Shown: positions 1-9,418, counted from the stretch's first letter. The stretch: 64,000 nucleotides of DNA from Bacillota bacterium (GCA_023444095.1 JAEZRP010000037.1:27645-91644), one strand, 5' to 3'. Numbers and translations: made by a program. Notes: generated by a model from the letters alone, not told the origin.

Positions 1-19
1 CGCGAATGGATGTGATACC

Positions 20-961
20 TTGCTCCGCTACATCTTAAGAAGGCTCGTCGGCGCGACGATCACGCTCGCGATCGTGCTATCGATCGTGTTTGTGCTTCTG
101 CGCCAGATGCCAATCGAGGGTTACTTTGAAAATTTCGACAAGCTGACGCCCGCAGTCATTCACGCGCGGCTGGACGCGCTGGGGTTGAACGACCCGATCC
201 CCGTTCAGCTGAAGGATTTTTTCGTAAAGCTCCTGGGCGGCGACCTCGGAACCTCGGCGCGCTACCGCGTGGGCGCGTCGATCGGAACGATCATTGCGCA
301 GAAGGCGCCGCTTTCGATCGTGCTTGGGCTCATGTCGATGGGCCTGGCGATGTTTCTGGGCATTCCCCTCGGGGCCGCGATGGCGCGGTCGAAGGGGCGA
401 TTCTGGGATAAGTTCGGCACCCTTTTTATCGTGATCATCAACGCCGTTCCGGCGGCGGTTTACTATATTCTCATTCAGATGTACGCAACCGACATCCTCA
501 AAATCCCCATGCTCTTTGAACGGGCGAACCCGATCACGTGGATTCTGCCCGTGTTTTCCATGTCGCTGGGGAACACCGCCTACTACGCCATGTGGCTGAG
601 GCGGTACATGCTCGACGAAATGACGAAGGACTATGTCCGGCTCGCCGCTGCGAAGGGCGTCTCAAAAAAGCGCATCACGATGCGCCACGTATTCCGAAAC
701 GCGTTCGTACCGATGATCCAATACCTGCCGACCTCCATCCTCTACACCGTCGGCGGCTCCATTTACATCGAATCCCTCTACTCCATTCCCGGCATGGGCG
801 GGCTGCTCGTGGACGTCATCGGGCGGCAGGATAATCCCATGGTGCAGGCGATCGTCATGCTCTACTGCGTCATCGGCGTGGTCGGGCTCCTGATGGGCGA
901 CCTTTTGATGGGCGTCATCGACCCGCGCATCAAATTCGCGAAGAAGGAGGGCGCGCGCTGA
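20..961 (+). CDS. oppB: Oligopeptide/dipeptide ABC transporter permease (OppB/DppB type)
   Basis: Inner-membrane permease of a peptide-type ABC importer; it pairs with the next permease to form the channel. The 313-residue protein has the usual OppB length and layout: an N-terminal membrane helix starting MLRYILRRL, a soluble loop, then five more hydrophobic segments. The EAA coupling loop lies near residues 205-229 (LAAAKGVSKKRI). The start is a TTG at 20; upstream context is cut by the window edge, so an earlier start cannot be excluded. The stop overlaps the oppC start (TGATG). The substrate-binding protein is not visible and may lie upstream of the window. Confidence 0.9.
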   Translation: MLRYILRRLVGATITLAIVLSIVFVLLRQMPIEGYFENFDKLTPAVIHARLDALGLNDPIPVQLKDFFVKLLGGDLGTSARYRVGASIGTIIAQKAPLSIVLGLMSMGLAMFLGIPLGAAMARSKGRFWDKFGTLFIVIINAVPAAVYYILIQMYATDILKIPMLFERANPITWILPVFSMSLGNTAYYAMWLRRYMLDEMTKDYVRLAAAKGVSKKRITMRHVFRNAFVPMIQYLPTSILYTVGGSIYIESLYSIPGMGGLLVDVIGRQDNPMVQAIVMLYCVIGVVGLLMGDLLMGVIDPRIKFAKKEGAR

Positions 962-2334
962 TGCTTTCGATCAAGGACAGCCAGTCCGAAAAGTTTGAGA
1001 GAAAACTGACCGAATCCGAGCTCTTCAGCCGCGCGACCATGGACACGGCCGCTGCGGAGCGCGCAGGCTATTCGGATTACTCCTACTGGGGCTCGACCGT
1101 CAGGGTGTTCCGAAAGAACCGGGTCGCGATGACGATGTTCGTCGTTCTGATCGTGCTTTTGGCCTTCACAATCGTTCAGCCCTACCTGCCCAGCCAGCGC
1201 GCGGCGAACTTCATCAACAACCATCCCGCGACGGGCATCCAGCTTTCGAACCAAGCGCCGTCTCTCTTCTCCGCGCTCGCGACCGTCCCCGCGGGCACGA
1301 ACCTCTCGGTCAGGGAGTACGATGACGGCTGGTACGAGGCGACGAACGTGCTCGGCGCGATCAACAAGCGCACGGAGTTCACCTGCCTTACATACGGCGA
1401 GACATGGAGCTTCGTTGCGTACGGCGATCTTCAGGGGTACGTCGAAACGCGCTGGCTGAAGCTGCCCGATCCGATTCCCGACGGCACGTTTCAGACCATG
1501 TCGAACTACAAGATCAGCCTCTATGCGTCCGCCGCGAACATCACAAACAATGGCGATCCCGTCTATGTGAAGAAAAGCGCCGTCGCGCTTGCCGACGCGG
1601 AAACGGGCGCGGCGGTGACGACCACAGAGACGGACGTCTGCTCCATCCCTTCCGAGAACGGCTTCTGGTTCGGAACCAACAACATCGGTCAGGACTTATG
1701 GGCGCGCGTCTGGGCGGGCACCAGGACCTCGCTCTTCATCGGCATGATGGTCGCGCTGGTCGAGGCGTTCGTGGGAATCTTCATTGGCGTGGTCTGGGGC
1801 TATGTGAGAAGGCTCGATCGGGTCATGACCGAGGTCTACAACGTGCTCGACAACATCCCGTCGACCATCGTTCTGATCCTCATCTCCTATATCCTGAAGC
1901 CCGGACTCTCGACCATCATCTTCGCCATGTGCCTCACCGGCTGGCTGGGCATGGCGCGGTTCATCCGCAACCAGATCGTCATCATCCGCGACCGCGACTA
2001 CAATCTCGCCTCGCGCTGCCTGGGCACCGGCACCTTCCGTATCATCATGCGGAACCTCCTCCCCTACCTCGTGTCGGTCATCACGCTGCGCATGGCGCTC
2101 GCGATCCCCGGCGCGATCGGGAGCGAAGTCTTCATCACCTACATCGGCCTGGGCCTGCCCGCCGATATACCGTCACTCGGCAACCTCATCAACGCGGGAC
2201 GCCAGCTCGTCACCTCGCCGTCGCTCCGCTATCAGCTGATCTTCCCCGCCATCGTTCTTTCGATCATCACCATTTCGTTCTACATCATCGGCAACGCCTT
2301 CGCGGACGCCGCCGATCCGAAGAACCACGTGTAA
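961..2334 (+). CDS. oppC: Oligopeptide ABC transporter permease (OppC type) with a large extracytoplasmic insertion
   Basis: Second permease of the importer. The C-terminal half (from about residue 235) is a normal OppC core with GTNNIGQDLWARV, five membrane segments and an EAA loop near residues 345-368. At 457 residues it is about 150 longer than usual. The extra sequence lies between the first membrane helix (about residues 57-77) and the core, on the outer face. It contains an SH3-like stretch, with phrases such as DDGWYEAT and YGDLQGYVETRWL, that could bind peptide or peptidoglycan; that role is inference. It follows oppB with a one-base overlap, and a palindromic repeat element separates it from oppD. 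Confidence 0.88.
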   Translation: MLSIKDSQSEKFERKLTESELFSRATMDTAAAERAGYSDYSYWGSTVRVFRKNRVAMTMFVVLIVLLAFTIVQPYLPSQRAANFINNHPATGIQLSNQAPSLFSALATVPAGTNLSVREYDDGWYEATNVLGAINKRTEFTCLTYGETWSFVAYGDLQGYVETRWLKLPDPIPDGTFQTMSNYKISLYASAANITNNGDPVYVKKSAVALADAETGAAVTTTETDVCSIPSENGFWFGTNNIGQDLWARVWAGTRTSLFIGMMVALVEAFVGIFIGVVWGYVRRLDRVMTEVYNVLDNIPSTIVLILISYILKPGLSTIIFAMCLTGWLGMARFIRNQIVIIRDRDYNLASRCLGTGTFRIIMRNLLPYLVSVITLRMALAIPGAIGSEVFITYIGLGLPADIPSLGNLINAGRQLVTSPSLRYQLIFPAIVLSIITISFYIIGNAFADAADPKNHV

Positions 2335-2344
2335 ACACGGGAGA

Positions 2345-2515
2345 ACGCCGGGGGCGCCGCCCCCGGAACCCCGCTCAAGGGACATCGTCCCTTGAGAATC
2401 CCAGGCTGGGATGATTCTCAATCTCGTTCCCCGCCGCGCAACGGCGAAGCATGGAATTCTCAAAGCAACAGCCCTTGAGCGGGAGCTCGAGGGCGGAGTC
2501 CTCGACGTAACCCTT
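2345..2515 (+). repeat. Dispersed palindromic element, copy 1 (between oppC and oppD)
   Basis: This non-coding stretch of about 170 bp is built of stem-loops. Module A is a perfect palindrome of the CCGGGGGCG type at 2348-2366. Module B at 2374-2396 is a 10-bp stem (CTCAAGGGAC) with a 3-base loop. Further small stems follow. The same ordered modules recur behind other genes in the window. Here the element splits an otherwise compact opp operon, so its stems could reduce read-through or protect the oppBC message. Confidence 0.7.
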
Positions 2516-2538
2516 CCCTCGCAAAGGAGTTCTTTTTC

Positions 2539-3573
2539 ATGAGAGAGACCATATTGACCGTCAATCACTTAAACGTCAAATTCAACATGCGCGGGCGCGT
2601 CCTCCACGCGATCCGGGATGTTTCCCTTACATTATACAAGGGGGAATCCCTCGCGATCGTGGGCGAGTCGGGCTCGGGCAAGAGCGTCTTCACAAAGTGC
2701 TTCATGGGGCTTAACGACTTGAACGGCTTCATTGATTCGGGCGAAATCCTGTACGGGGGCCGCGACCTCGCAAAGTTTGCCGAGGAGAAGGACTGGCTCT
2801 CCATCCGCGGCAAGGAGATCGCCATGGTGATGCAGGACCCGATGACGAGCCTCAATCCCCTGAAAACCATCGGCGCGCAGATCGTGGAGGCAATCAGGCT
2901 CCACCAGAAGTCCTCGAAGGATGAGGCGCACGCCGAGATGCTCAAGGTGCTAAAGGACGTCGGCATCGACGAACCGGAGCGCCGTGCGCGCCAGTACCCG
3001 CACGAGTTTTCGGGCGGCATGCGCCAGCGCGTGGTCATCGCCATCGCCGTGGCGTGCAGGCCCCAAATCCTCATCTGCGACGAGCCGACGACCGCGCTCG
3101 ACGTGACCATTCAGGCGCAGATATTGAACCTCATCAAGGAACTGCGCGACCGGCTCGTTCTCACCTGCGTGTATATCACCCACGATCTGGGCGTGGTCGC
3201 GAACGTCGCCGACCGGATCGCGGTCATGTACGCGGGCGACATCATCGAACTCGGGACGAGCGAGGAAATCTTCTACGACCCGCGCCATCCCTACACGTGG
3301 GCGCTTCTTTCCTCGCTGCCGCAACTGGGTGTGCGGGGCGAGCCGCTCTACTCCATCAAAGGCACCCCGCCGAATCTGTACGCGGAGATCCGGGGCGACG
3401 CCTTCGCGCCGCGCAATCCCTACGCGCTTGAAATCGACTTTCTCGAGCGCCCGCCGTACTTCGACGTGACGGAGACCCACAGGGCGCGCACTTGGCTCCT
3501 CGATCCTCGCGCGCCAAAGATCGAGCCGCCCAAGACCATCGCGGCCATGCGGAGGGGAGGCGCGCGCGCGTGA
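2539..3573 (+). CDS. oppD: Oligopeptide ABC transporter ATP-binding protein (OppD type)
   Basis: Cytoplasmic ATPase that energises the peptide importer. Visible motifs are Walker A GESGSGKS at residues 42-49, the ABC signature FSGGMRQR, Walker B LICDEPTTALD with the following switch region, and the C-terminal oligopeptide-transporter extension (HPYTWALLSSLP) typical of OppD/DppD. The length of 344 residues is normal. An AAAGGAG Shine-Dalgarno lies nine bases before the ATG. Its TGA overlaps the GTG start of oppF (GTGA), which indicates translational coupling. Confidence 0.93.
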   Translation: MRETILTVNHLNVKFNMRGRVLHAIRDVSLTLYKGESLAIVGESGSGKSVFTKCFMGLNDLNGFIDSGEILYGGRDLAKFAEEKDWLSIRGKEIAMVMQDPMTSLNPLKTIGAQIVEAIRLHQKSSKDEAHAEMLKVLKDVGIDEPERRARQYPHEFSGGMRQRVVIAIAVACRPQILICDEPTTALDVTIQAQILNLIKELRDRLVLTCVYITHDLGVVANVADRIAVMYAGDIIELGTSEEIFYDPRHPYTWALLSSLPQLGVRGEPLYSIKGTPPNLYAEIRGDAFAPRNPYALEIDFLERPPYFDVTETHRARTWLLDPRAPKIEPPKTIAAMRRGGARA

Positions 3574-4496
3574 GCGAGAAATTGATCGAACTAAAGGGCG
3601 TCAGCGTCGACTTCGGCTCGGGCCGGAAGCGGATGCGCGCGGTGGACGGCGTCTCCTTTGATATTTTTAGGGGCGAAACCTTCGGGCTCGTCGGGGAGTC
3701 CGGCTGCGGAAAGACGACGATCGGCCGCTCCATCGTCCGCATCCACCCCGTCTCCGAGGGTGAGGTGCTCTACGCCGGGCGGCGCATCACGGGCAGGATC
3801 GATCCGGCGCTCGACCGCGAGGTGACGCGCAGGATCCAGATGATCTTTCAGGACCCCATGGCGTCACTCAACGAACGCGCGAAGGTGGACTACATCGTCG
3901 CGGAGGGGATTCTCTCCGACCGCTCCATCCCGAAGGCGCGTCGCCGCCAGATGGTGGACGAGGCGCTCGAGGAGGTCGGGCTTTTGCCCGAATTTGCGAG
4001 TCGGTTCCCGCACGAATTTTCCGGCGGCCAGCGCCAGCGCATCGGCATCGCGCGCGCTCTCATCATGCGCCCGGACTTCGTGATCGCGGACGAGCCGATT
4101 TCCGCGCTCGACGTCTCGATCCGCGCGCAGGTTCTGAACCTCATGAGCGAGCTTCAGAAAAAGCGCGGACTGACGTATCTGTTCATTTCGCACGACCTCT
4201 CTGTCATGCGCTTCATCTGCGACCGGATCGCGGTCATCCACAAGGGGAAGCTCGTCGAGCTGAGTCCGGCGGAAAAGCTGTTCGAGCATCCGCTCCACCC
4301 CTATACGCGCGCGCTCCTGTCCGCGGTGCCGCAGCCCGACCCGGAGACCGAGCGGACGAAGGTTCTGACCACTTACGACCCGGTCATGCACGATTATTCC
4401 GCCGACAAGCCGCGCTGGGCGGAGCTCGAACCGGGCCACTTCGTGCGCGGGAACGAAAGGGAACTCTCAGAATATGGGGAGAAGCTGAAATCATGA
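3570..4496 (+). CDS. oppF: Oligopeptide ABC transporter ATP-binding protein (OppF type)
   Basis: Second ATPase of the Opp/Dpp importer. It has Walker A GESGCGKTT, signature FSGGQRQR, Walker B FVIADEPISALD and the C-terminal HPLHPYTRALLSAVPQPD extension. The GTG at 3570 is preferred over an upstream in-frame ATG at 3492: a GGAGGGGAGG Shine-Dalgarno sits at 3551-3560, the product VSEKLIELKGV aligns with the family N-terminus, and the codon overlaps the oppD stop. The protein is 308 residues. Its own TGA overlaps the alr ATG (ATGA), joining a cell-wall gene to the transporter operon. Confidence 0.92.
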   Translation: MSEKLIELKGVSVDFGSGRKRMRAVDGVSFDIFRGETFGLVGESGCGKTTIGRSIVRIHPVSEGEVLYAGRRITGRIDPALDREVTRRIQMIFQDPMASLNERAKVDYIVAEGILSDRSIPKARRRQMVDEALEEVGLLPEFASRFPHEFSGGQRQRIGIARALIMRPDFVIADEPISALDVSIRAQVLNLMSELQKKRGLTYLFISHDLSVMRFICDRIAVIHKGKLVELSPAEKLFEHPLHPYTRALLSAVPQPDPETERTKVLTTYDPVMHDYSADKPRWAELEPGHFVRGNERELSEYGEKLKS

Positions 4497-5629
4497 CGCT
4501 GGAACAGATGACGGCCCGCTGTTGGGCGGAAATCGACTTGGATATCGTTCGGGACAATTACCGCAGTGCGCGCGCGATGAGCGGCGGCGCGCTCCTGATC
4601 CCCGTCCTCAAGGCGGATGCCTACGGCCTCGGCGCGGCGAAGGTCGCGAAGGTGCTCAAGGCCGAGGGCGCTGGCCTCTTCGCCGTGGCGGAGTATCTGG
4701 AGGCGGAGGAGATTCAGGACGCGGCGGGCGCGGACGTGCTGGTCATGGGCGTGGTGCCGGACGCGTTTCTCGAAAGCGCGGTCATGCGCGGGATCGTGGT
4801 AACACTCGTCGATCTGCGGCAGGCGCGGCTTCTGAACGAAACCGCCGCCCGTTGCCGCAAGCCCGCGCGCGCACACATCAAGCTCGATACCGGCCTTCAC
4901 CGGCTCGGATTCTCGCCCGAGGAGGCGGTTTCTGACGCGCGGGAGATCATCATGATGCCACACGTGCGCGTCGAAGGACTGTTCACCCACCTCGCGCTGC
5001 GCAGTCGGACGCAGGACGATCTTCAAATCGCACGGCTCGTCTCCGTCGCGGACGCGCTCAGGGCTGAGAGTCTCGACTACGGCATGCTGCACGCGCTCGA
5101 TTCCATCGGCATGTGCCTCTATCCGGAATACCGCTTCGACGCCGTGCGCGCGGGCACATGGCTCTACGGCGCTTGGCACCCCTCCTTCCCGCCCGACGGC
5201 TGCCGGCTCGCCGTGCGCCTTCGCGCGCGGATCGTGCAGGTGCGGACAGTTCCGGCGGGCGAATGTCTCGGCTACGATTCCGAGCACCCGCTTGCACGCG
5301 ACAGCGTGATCGCGACCGTCGCATGCGGCTACTACGACGGAATTCCCCGCGCGAACGCGTGCGGCTGCGCCGTCGTGCGCGGCGCGCGGGCACCCATCGC
5401 GGGCCTCGTCATGATGGATCAGATGACCCTCGACGTCACCGGCATCCCCGGCGTCCGGCCGGGCGACGCAGCGACCCTCTACGGCGACGGCATCTCCCTC
5501 CTCGAGGCTTCCAAGTGGTACGGCATCAACCGCAACGAGCTCATCGTGCGCCTGAGCCGGAGAGTGAAGAGGGTGTACGCGGGGGAACGGGAGGAGACGC
5601 CAGGGACGCTGCCCCTGGACCTCGCCTAA
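4493..5629 (+). CDS. alr: Alanine racemase
   Basis: PLP enzyme interconverting L- and D-alanine for peptidoglycan. The cofactor lysine is K40 in VLKADAYGLG. The second catalytic residue is probably Y261 in the CLGYDSE segment, the place of the family VSYG motif. The GYYDGIPRA segment is also conserved. The length of 378 residues is normal. The ATG overlaps the oppF stop, so it is probably co-translated with the peptide transporter, which suggests a link to D-amino-acid peptides or muropeptide recycling (inference). The last ten or so codons lie within a palindromic repeat element whose sequence supplies the stop codon. Confidence 0.93.
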   Translation: MTLEQMTARCWAEIDLDIVRDNYRSARAMSGGALLIPVLKADAYGLGAAKVAKVLKAEGAGLFAVAEYLEAEEIQDAAGADVLVMGVVPDAFLESAVMRGIVVTLVDLRQARLLNETAARCRKPARAHIKLDTGLHRLGFSPEEAVSDAREIIMMPHVRVEGLFTHLALRSRTQDDLQIARLVSVADALRAESLDYGMLHALDSIGMCLYPEYRFDAVRAGTWLYGAWHPSFPPDGCRLAVRLRARIVQVRTVPAGECLGYDSEHPLARDSVIATVACGYYDGIPRANACGCAVVRGARAPIAGLVMMDQMTLDVTGIPGVRPGDAATLYGDGISLLEASKWYGINRNELIVRLSRRVKRVYAGEREETPGTLPLDLA

Positions 5630-5820
5630 GGGACACTGTCGACGGATCGTGCGGGAGCCCGGCCGCGGGTGACCGAATATACAAACTCCTTATTCTTCCG
5701 TTTTAGCCTTGCACGATCAGGCGAAAAACATCGAGACGACTCTCCATTATGGGGTTTCCAAAGGGGCTCAGTCCCTTTGGCGGGGGTGCAGGGGGCAGAG
5801 CTCCCTGCCTCGCCGTCTCG
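5600..5820 (+). repeat. Dispersed palindromic element, copy 2 (3' end of alr)
   Basis: The element begins inside the alr 3' end with a CCAGGG...CCCTGG palindrome. A CCAAAGGG...CCCTTTGG stem follows at about 5759-5780, then a terminal GCAGGG...CCCTGC stem at 5788-5808. The last module and its trailing bases match the end of copy 4 (20349 onward) with two differences over about 29 bases. The prfC promoter begins about 20 bases after the element. Confidence 0.7.
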
Positions 5821-5838
5821 AACTTAACGTGTCTTTTC

Positions 5839-5867
5839 TTGACGGCCATTCTGCATCTGTATAAAAT
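5839..5867 (+). promoter_or_regulatory. Promoter of prfC-typA
   Basis: A -35 box TTGACG at 5839-5844 and a -10 box TAAAAT at 5862-5867 are separated by exactly 17 bp, a good housekeeping sigma match. They lie 34 bp before the prfC ATG, which has its own GGAGG. Confidence 0.75.
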
Positions 5868-5900
5868 GTAGGGTGGTATTTTTTTCGGGAGGACGAACGA

Positions 5901-7514
5901 ATGGGGCACCCGGAACTGGCAAAGGAGACCGCGCGGCGGCGGACGTTCGCCATCATATCGCACCCGGACGCGGGCAAGACGACGCTGACCGAGAAGCTGC
6001 TCTTATACGGCGGCGCGATTCGTCAGGCGGGTTCCGTCAAGGCGCGCAAGGCGGCGCGGCACGCGACCAGCGACTGGATGGAGATCGAGAAGCAGCGCGG
6101 CATATCCGTAACGTCCTCCGCAATGCAATTTGACTTTGAGGGCTACCGCATCAACATCCTCGACACGCCCGGCCATCAGGACTTTTCGGAGGACACCTAC
6201 CGGACGCTCGTCGCGGCGGACAGCGCGGTGATGCTCATTGACAACGCGAAAGGCGTTGAGGAGCAGACGATCAAGCTTTTCAAGGTCTGCCGGATGCGCT
6301 CGATCCCGATTTTCACATTCATCAACAAGCTCGACCGCGCGGGCCGCGACCCGTTCGAGCTCATCCAGGAGCTCGAGGACGTGCTCGGCATCCGCGCCTG
6401 CCCGGTCAACTGGCCCATCGGTATCCACGGCGACTTCAAGGGCGTCTACCACAGGGACACCCGCGAGATCGCGCTCTACGACGGCGGAAACCACGGCCAG
6501 TCGCAGGTGAACGTGCGGACCATCTCCTTCGACGATCCCGCGTGTCCGGACGCGCTGGGGCGGAGCTACTACGACAAGCTCGCCGAGGACGTGGAGCTTC
6601 TGGACGTTGCGGGCGACCCGTTCGACATTCGGATGATCCTCGAGGGCAGGCTGACGCCCGTGTTCTTCGGCTCGGCGTCGAACAACTTCGGCGTGGAACC
6701 GTTTTTGAGGCGCTTTCTCACCTACACGAAGTCGCCCACGCCCCGCACATCCGACGCGGGCGCGATCGAGCCGACGGACGAGAAGTTTACCGGCTTCATC
6801 TTTAAGATTCAGGCGAACATGAACCCCGCGCACCGGGACAGGCTCGCCTTCATGCGCGTGTGCTCCGGGGTGTTCGAGAAGGGCATGTCGGTGTGGCATT
6901 CCTCGACGGGCAGCCAGGTGAAGCTCGCGCAACCCCAGCAGTTCATGGCGCAGGAGCACGAATCCGTCGAGACGGCGTACCCCGGCGACATCATCGGACT
7001 TTTCGATCCCGGCATTTTCCGGCTGGGCGACACGCTGTGCACCGGTTCTCCGGTCCGGTTCTCCGGCATCCCCCTCTTCGCGCCGGAATTTTTCTGCCGC
7101 GTGAGCCCCGAGGATTCCATGAAGCGCAAGCAGTTCTTAAAGGGCGTCAACCAGCTCTCCCAGGAGGGCGCGATCCAGACCTTCAAGCGGCCGAACATCG
7201 GACGCGAGGAGATGATCGCGGGCGTCGTGGGCGTCCTCCAGATGGACGTTCTCGAGTACCGGCTCAAGAGCGAGTACGGCGTGAACATCCTCCGGGAATC
7301 GCTGCCCTTCCGCTTCGTGCGCTGGATCGCGGAGACGAAAAAGCCCGTGGACAAGCTGCGGCTCACCTCGACCACCCAGTACGGCGTCGACCGCAACGGG
7401 CGCGACGTGCTTCTGTTTGAAAACGAATGGTCCATCCGGCTCGCGTGCGAAAACAACGAGGGGCTGGCGCTCGCGGAAACCGCCGACCGTTTGGCGGCGG
7501 ACGACATGGAGTAG
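5901..7514 (+). CDS. prfC: Peptide chain release factor 3
   Basis: Translational GTPase that recycles RF1/RF2 from the ribosome after peptide release. The N-terminal GTPase domain shows the P-loop SHPDAGKTT, a switch region with DWMEIEKQRGISVTSS, DTPGHQDF (G3) and NKLDR (G4). Later domains are RF3-like (RPNIGREEMIAGVVGVLQMDVLEYRL). The length of 537 residues is normal. The start is supported by GGGAGG seven to eight bases upstream and by the preceding promoter. typA follows 24 bases downstream and probably shares the transcript. Confidence 0.96.
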   Translation: MGHPELAKETARRRTFAIISHPDAGKTTLTEKLLLYGGAIRQAGSVKARKAARHATSDWMEIEKQRGISVTSSAMQFDFEGYRINILDTPGHQDFSEDTYRTLVAADSAVMLIDNAKGVEEQTIKLFKVCRMRSIPIFTFINKLDRAGRDPFELIQELEDVLGIRACPVNWPIGIHGDFKGVYHRDTREIALYDGGNHGQSQVNVRTISFDDPACPDALGRSYYDKLAEDVELLDVAGDPFDIRMILEGRLTPVFFGSASNNFGVEPFLRRFLTYTKSPTPRTSDAGAIEPTDEKFTGFIFKIQANMNPAHRDRLAFMRVCSGVFEKGMSVWHSSTGSQVKLAQPQQFMAQEHESVETAYPGDIIGLFDPGIFRLGDTLCTGSPVRFSGIPLFAPEFFCRVSPEDSMKRKQFLKGVNQLSQEGAIQTFKRPNIGREEMIAGVVGVLQMDVLEYRLKSEYGVNILRESLPFRFVRWIAETKKPVDKLRLTSTTQYGVDRNGRDVLLFENEWSIRLACENNEGLALAETADRLAADDME

Positions 7515-7538
7515 ACGCAGGAAAGAAGGTTCTCTTAT

Positions 7539-9368
7539 TTGAATATCATTCGCGACGACGTCAGAAACATCGCCATCATCGCCCACGTCGACCACGGCAA
7601 AACCACCCTCGTCGACCAGATGCTCCGGCAGTCCGGAATCTTCCGCAAGAACCAGCAGGTGATGGAACGCGTCATGGACTCGAACGACCTCGAGCGCGAG
7701 CGCGGGATCACCATCCTCTCGAAGAACACCGCCGTCTCCCACAACGGGGTCAAGATCAACATCGTGGATACGCCCGGCCACGCGGACTTCTCCGGCGAGG
7801 TGGAGCGCGTGCTCAAGATGGTGAGCGGCGTACTTCTGCTCGTGGATTCCTTCGAAGGCCCCATGCCGCAGACGCGCTTCGTGCTCAAAAAGGCGCTTGA
7901 GCTGAACCTCAAGGTCATCATCGTCGTCAACAAGACCGACCGCCCCGACGCGCGCTGTGCGGAGGTGGCGGACGAGACGCTGGAGCTCCTTCTCGAGCTC
8001 GAGGCGTCCGACGAGCAGCTCGACAGCCCCATCGTGTACGCGTCCGGACGCGACGGCACCGCGACCCTCGACTGGCAGCGGCCGGGCGAGGATCTGACGC
8101 CGCTTTTTGACAAGATCCTCGAACACATTCCCGCGCCTGTGGGCGACCCGGACGGAAGCCTGCAGCTTCTCATTTCGACGATCGACTACAACGACTACGT
8201 GGGCAGAATCGGCATCGGGCGCATCGAGCGCGGCGCGATCACCGCCGGTCAGATGGCGATCCGCTGCTCCTACGGCTCCTCCTTCGCCTCCGCGCAGACG
8301 CGCCTCGGCGGGCTCTTCGAGTTCGAGGGCCTCAAGCGCGTGAACTGCGAGACCGCGCGCGTGGGCGACATCGTGGCCGTGACGGGCTTCGAGGATCTGT
8401 TGATCGGCGACACCATCTGCCAGCCCGCCATGGCGGAACCCCTGCCCTTCGTCAAGATCGACGAGCCGACGGTTTCCATGACCTTCTGCGTCAACGACAG
8501 CCCCTTCGCGGGCACCGAGGGCCAGTTCGTCACATCGCGCCACCTGCGCGCGCGCCTCATGAAGGAGGTGCAGACGGACGTCTCGCTGCGCGTCGAGGAC
8601 ACCGAGACGACGGACGCCTTCCGGGTGTACGGACGCGGCGAGCTTCATCTGTCGATCCTCATCGAGACCATGCGGCGGCAGGGCTACGAGTTCCAGGTTA
8701 CCAAGCCCGTCGTGGTTTTTAAAGAGATCGACGGCGAGGTCTGCGAGCCCATCGAGCGCTTGATCTGCGACGTACCCATGGAGTATTCCGGCACCGTGAT
8801 CGACAAGATCGGGCGGCGGCGCGGGCTTCTCCAGTCCATGCACGGACAGGACCGCATGCGCCTCGAGTTCCGCGTGCCCGCGCGCGGACTGTTCGGCTAC
8901 CGCAGCGAGTTTCTGACCGACACGCGGGGCGAAGGCATCATGAACAGCGTCTTTGACGGCTACGAGCCCTCCAAGGGCGAGATTCCCTCCCGGCCCGTCG
9001 GCGCGCTCGTCGCCTGGGAGGCGGGAGACGCCACCAGCTACGCGCTTTTCAACATACAAGACCGCGGCGAGCTCTACATCGACCCGGGCACAAAGGTCTA
9101 CAACGGCATGATCATCGGCCGCAACGCGCGCCCCGGCGACATCGACGTCAACGTTTGCAAGAAAAAGCACATGACCAACTCCCGCAACAGCGCCTCCGCC
9201 GAGGAAGCCCTCAAGATCACCGGCGTGCGCGTGCCCACCCTCGAGGAGGCCGTCGAGTTCATCTCAGACGACGAGCTCGTCGAGATCACCCCCAAGTCCA
9301 TCCGCATGCGCAAGAGCGTCCTCAACACCGAGCAGCGGCGCAAGCTGGAGTCGCGGAAGAAGACGTAG
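7539..9368 (+). CDS. typA: Ribosome-associated GTPase TypA/BipA
   Basis: Translational GTPase involved in ribosome assembly and stress adaptation. Motifs are HVDHGKTT (P-loop), the RERGITI switch, DTPGHADF and NKTDR. They are followed by EF-G-like domains III and V and the TypA-specific C-terminus (LEEAVEFISDDELVEITPKSIRMRK). The length of 609 residues matches the family. The start is a TTG at 7539 with an AAGAAGG-type Shine-Dalgarno; no closer ATG fits. It lies 24 bases after prfC, so two factors acting on the ribosomal GTPase centre are in one operon. Confidence 0.96.
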   Translation: MNIIRDDVRNIAIIAHVDHGKTTLVDQMLRQSGIFRKNQQVMERVMDSNDLERERGITILSKNTAVSHNGVKINIVDTPGHADFSGEVERVLKMVSGVLLLVDSFEGPMPQTRFVLKKALELNLKVIIVVNKTDRPDARCAEVADETLELLLELEASDEQLDSPIVYASGRDGTATLDWQRPGEDLTPLFDKILEHIPAPVGDPDGSLQLLISTIDYNDYVGRIGIGRIERGAITAGQMAIRCSYGSSFASAQTRLGGLFEFEGLKRVNCETARVGDIVAVTGFEDLLIGDTICQPAMAEPLPFVKIDEPTVSMTFCVNDSPFAGTEGQFVTSRHLRARLMKEVQTDVSLRVEDTETTDAFRVYGRGELHLSILIETMRRQGYEFQVTKPVVVFKEIDGEVCEPIERLICDVPMEYSGTVIDKIGRRRGLLQSMHGQDRMRLEFRVPARGLFGYRSEFLTDTRGEGIMNSVFDGYEPSKGEIPSRPVGALVAWEAGDATSYALFNIQDRGELYIDPGTKVYNGMIIGRNARPGDIDVNVCKKKHMTNSRNSASAEEALKITGVRVPTLEEAVEFISDDELVEITPKSIRMRKSVLNTEQRRKLESRKKT

Positions 9369-9378
9369 GAGAGAGAAC

Positions 9379-9418
9379 AGGGAACGGCGGGGCTCTGCCC
9401 CAGCGTCCCTTCGGGAGT
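9379..9418 (+). repeat. Short copy of the palindromic element (typA-recF junction)
   Basis: A GGGGCTCTGCCCC stem resembles module A of the dispersed element, in the 53-bp gap between typA and recF. Only the first module is recognisable. The trailing bases just before the recF ATG (CGGGAG) act as its ribosome-binding site. Confidence 0.45.
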
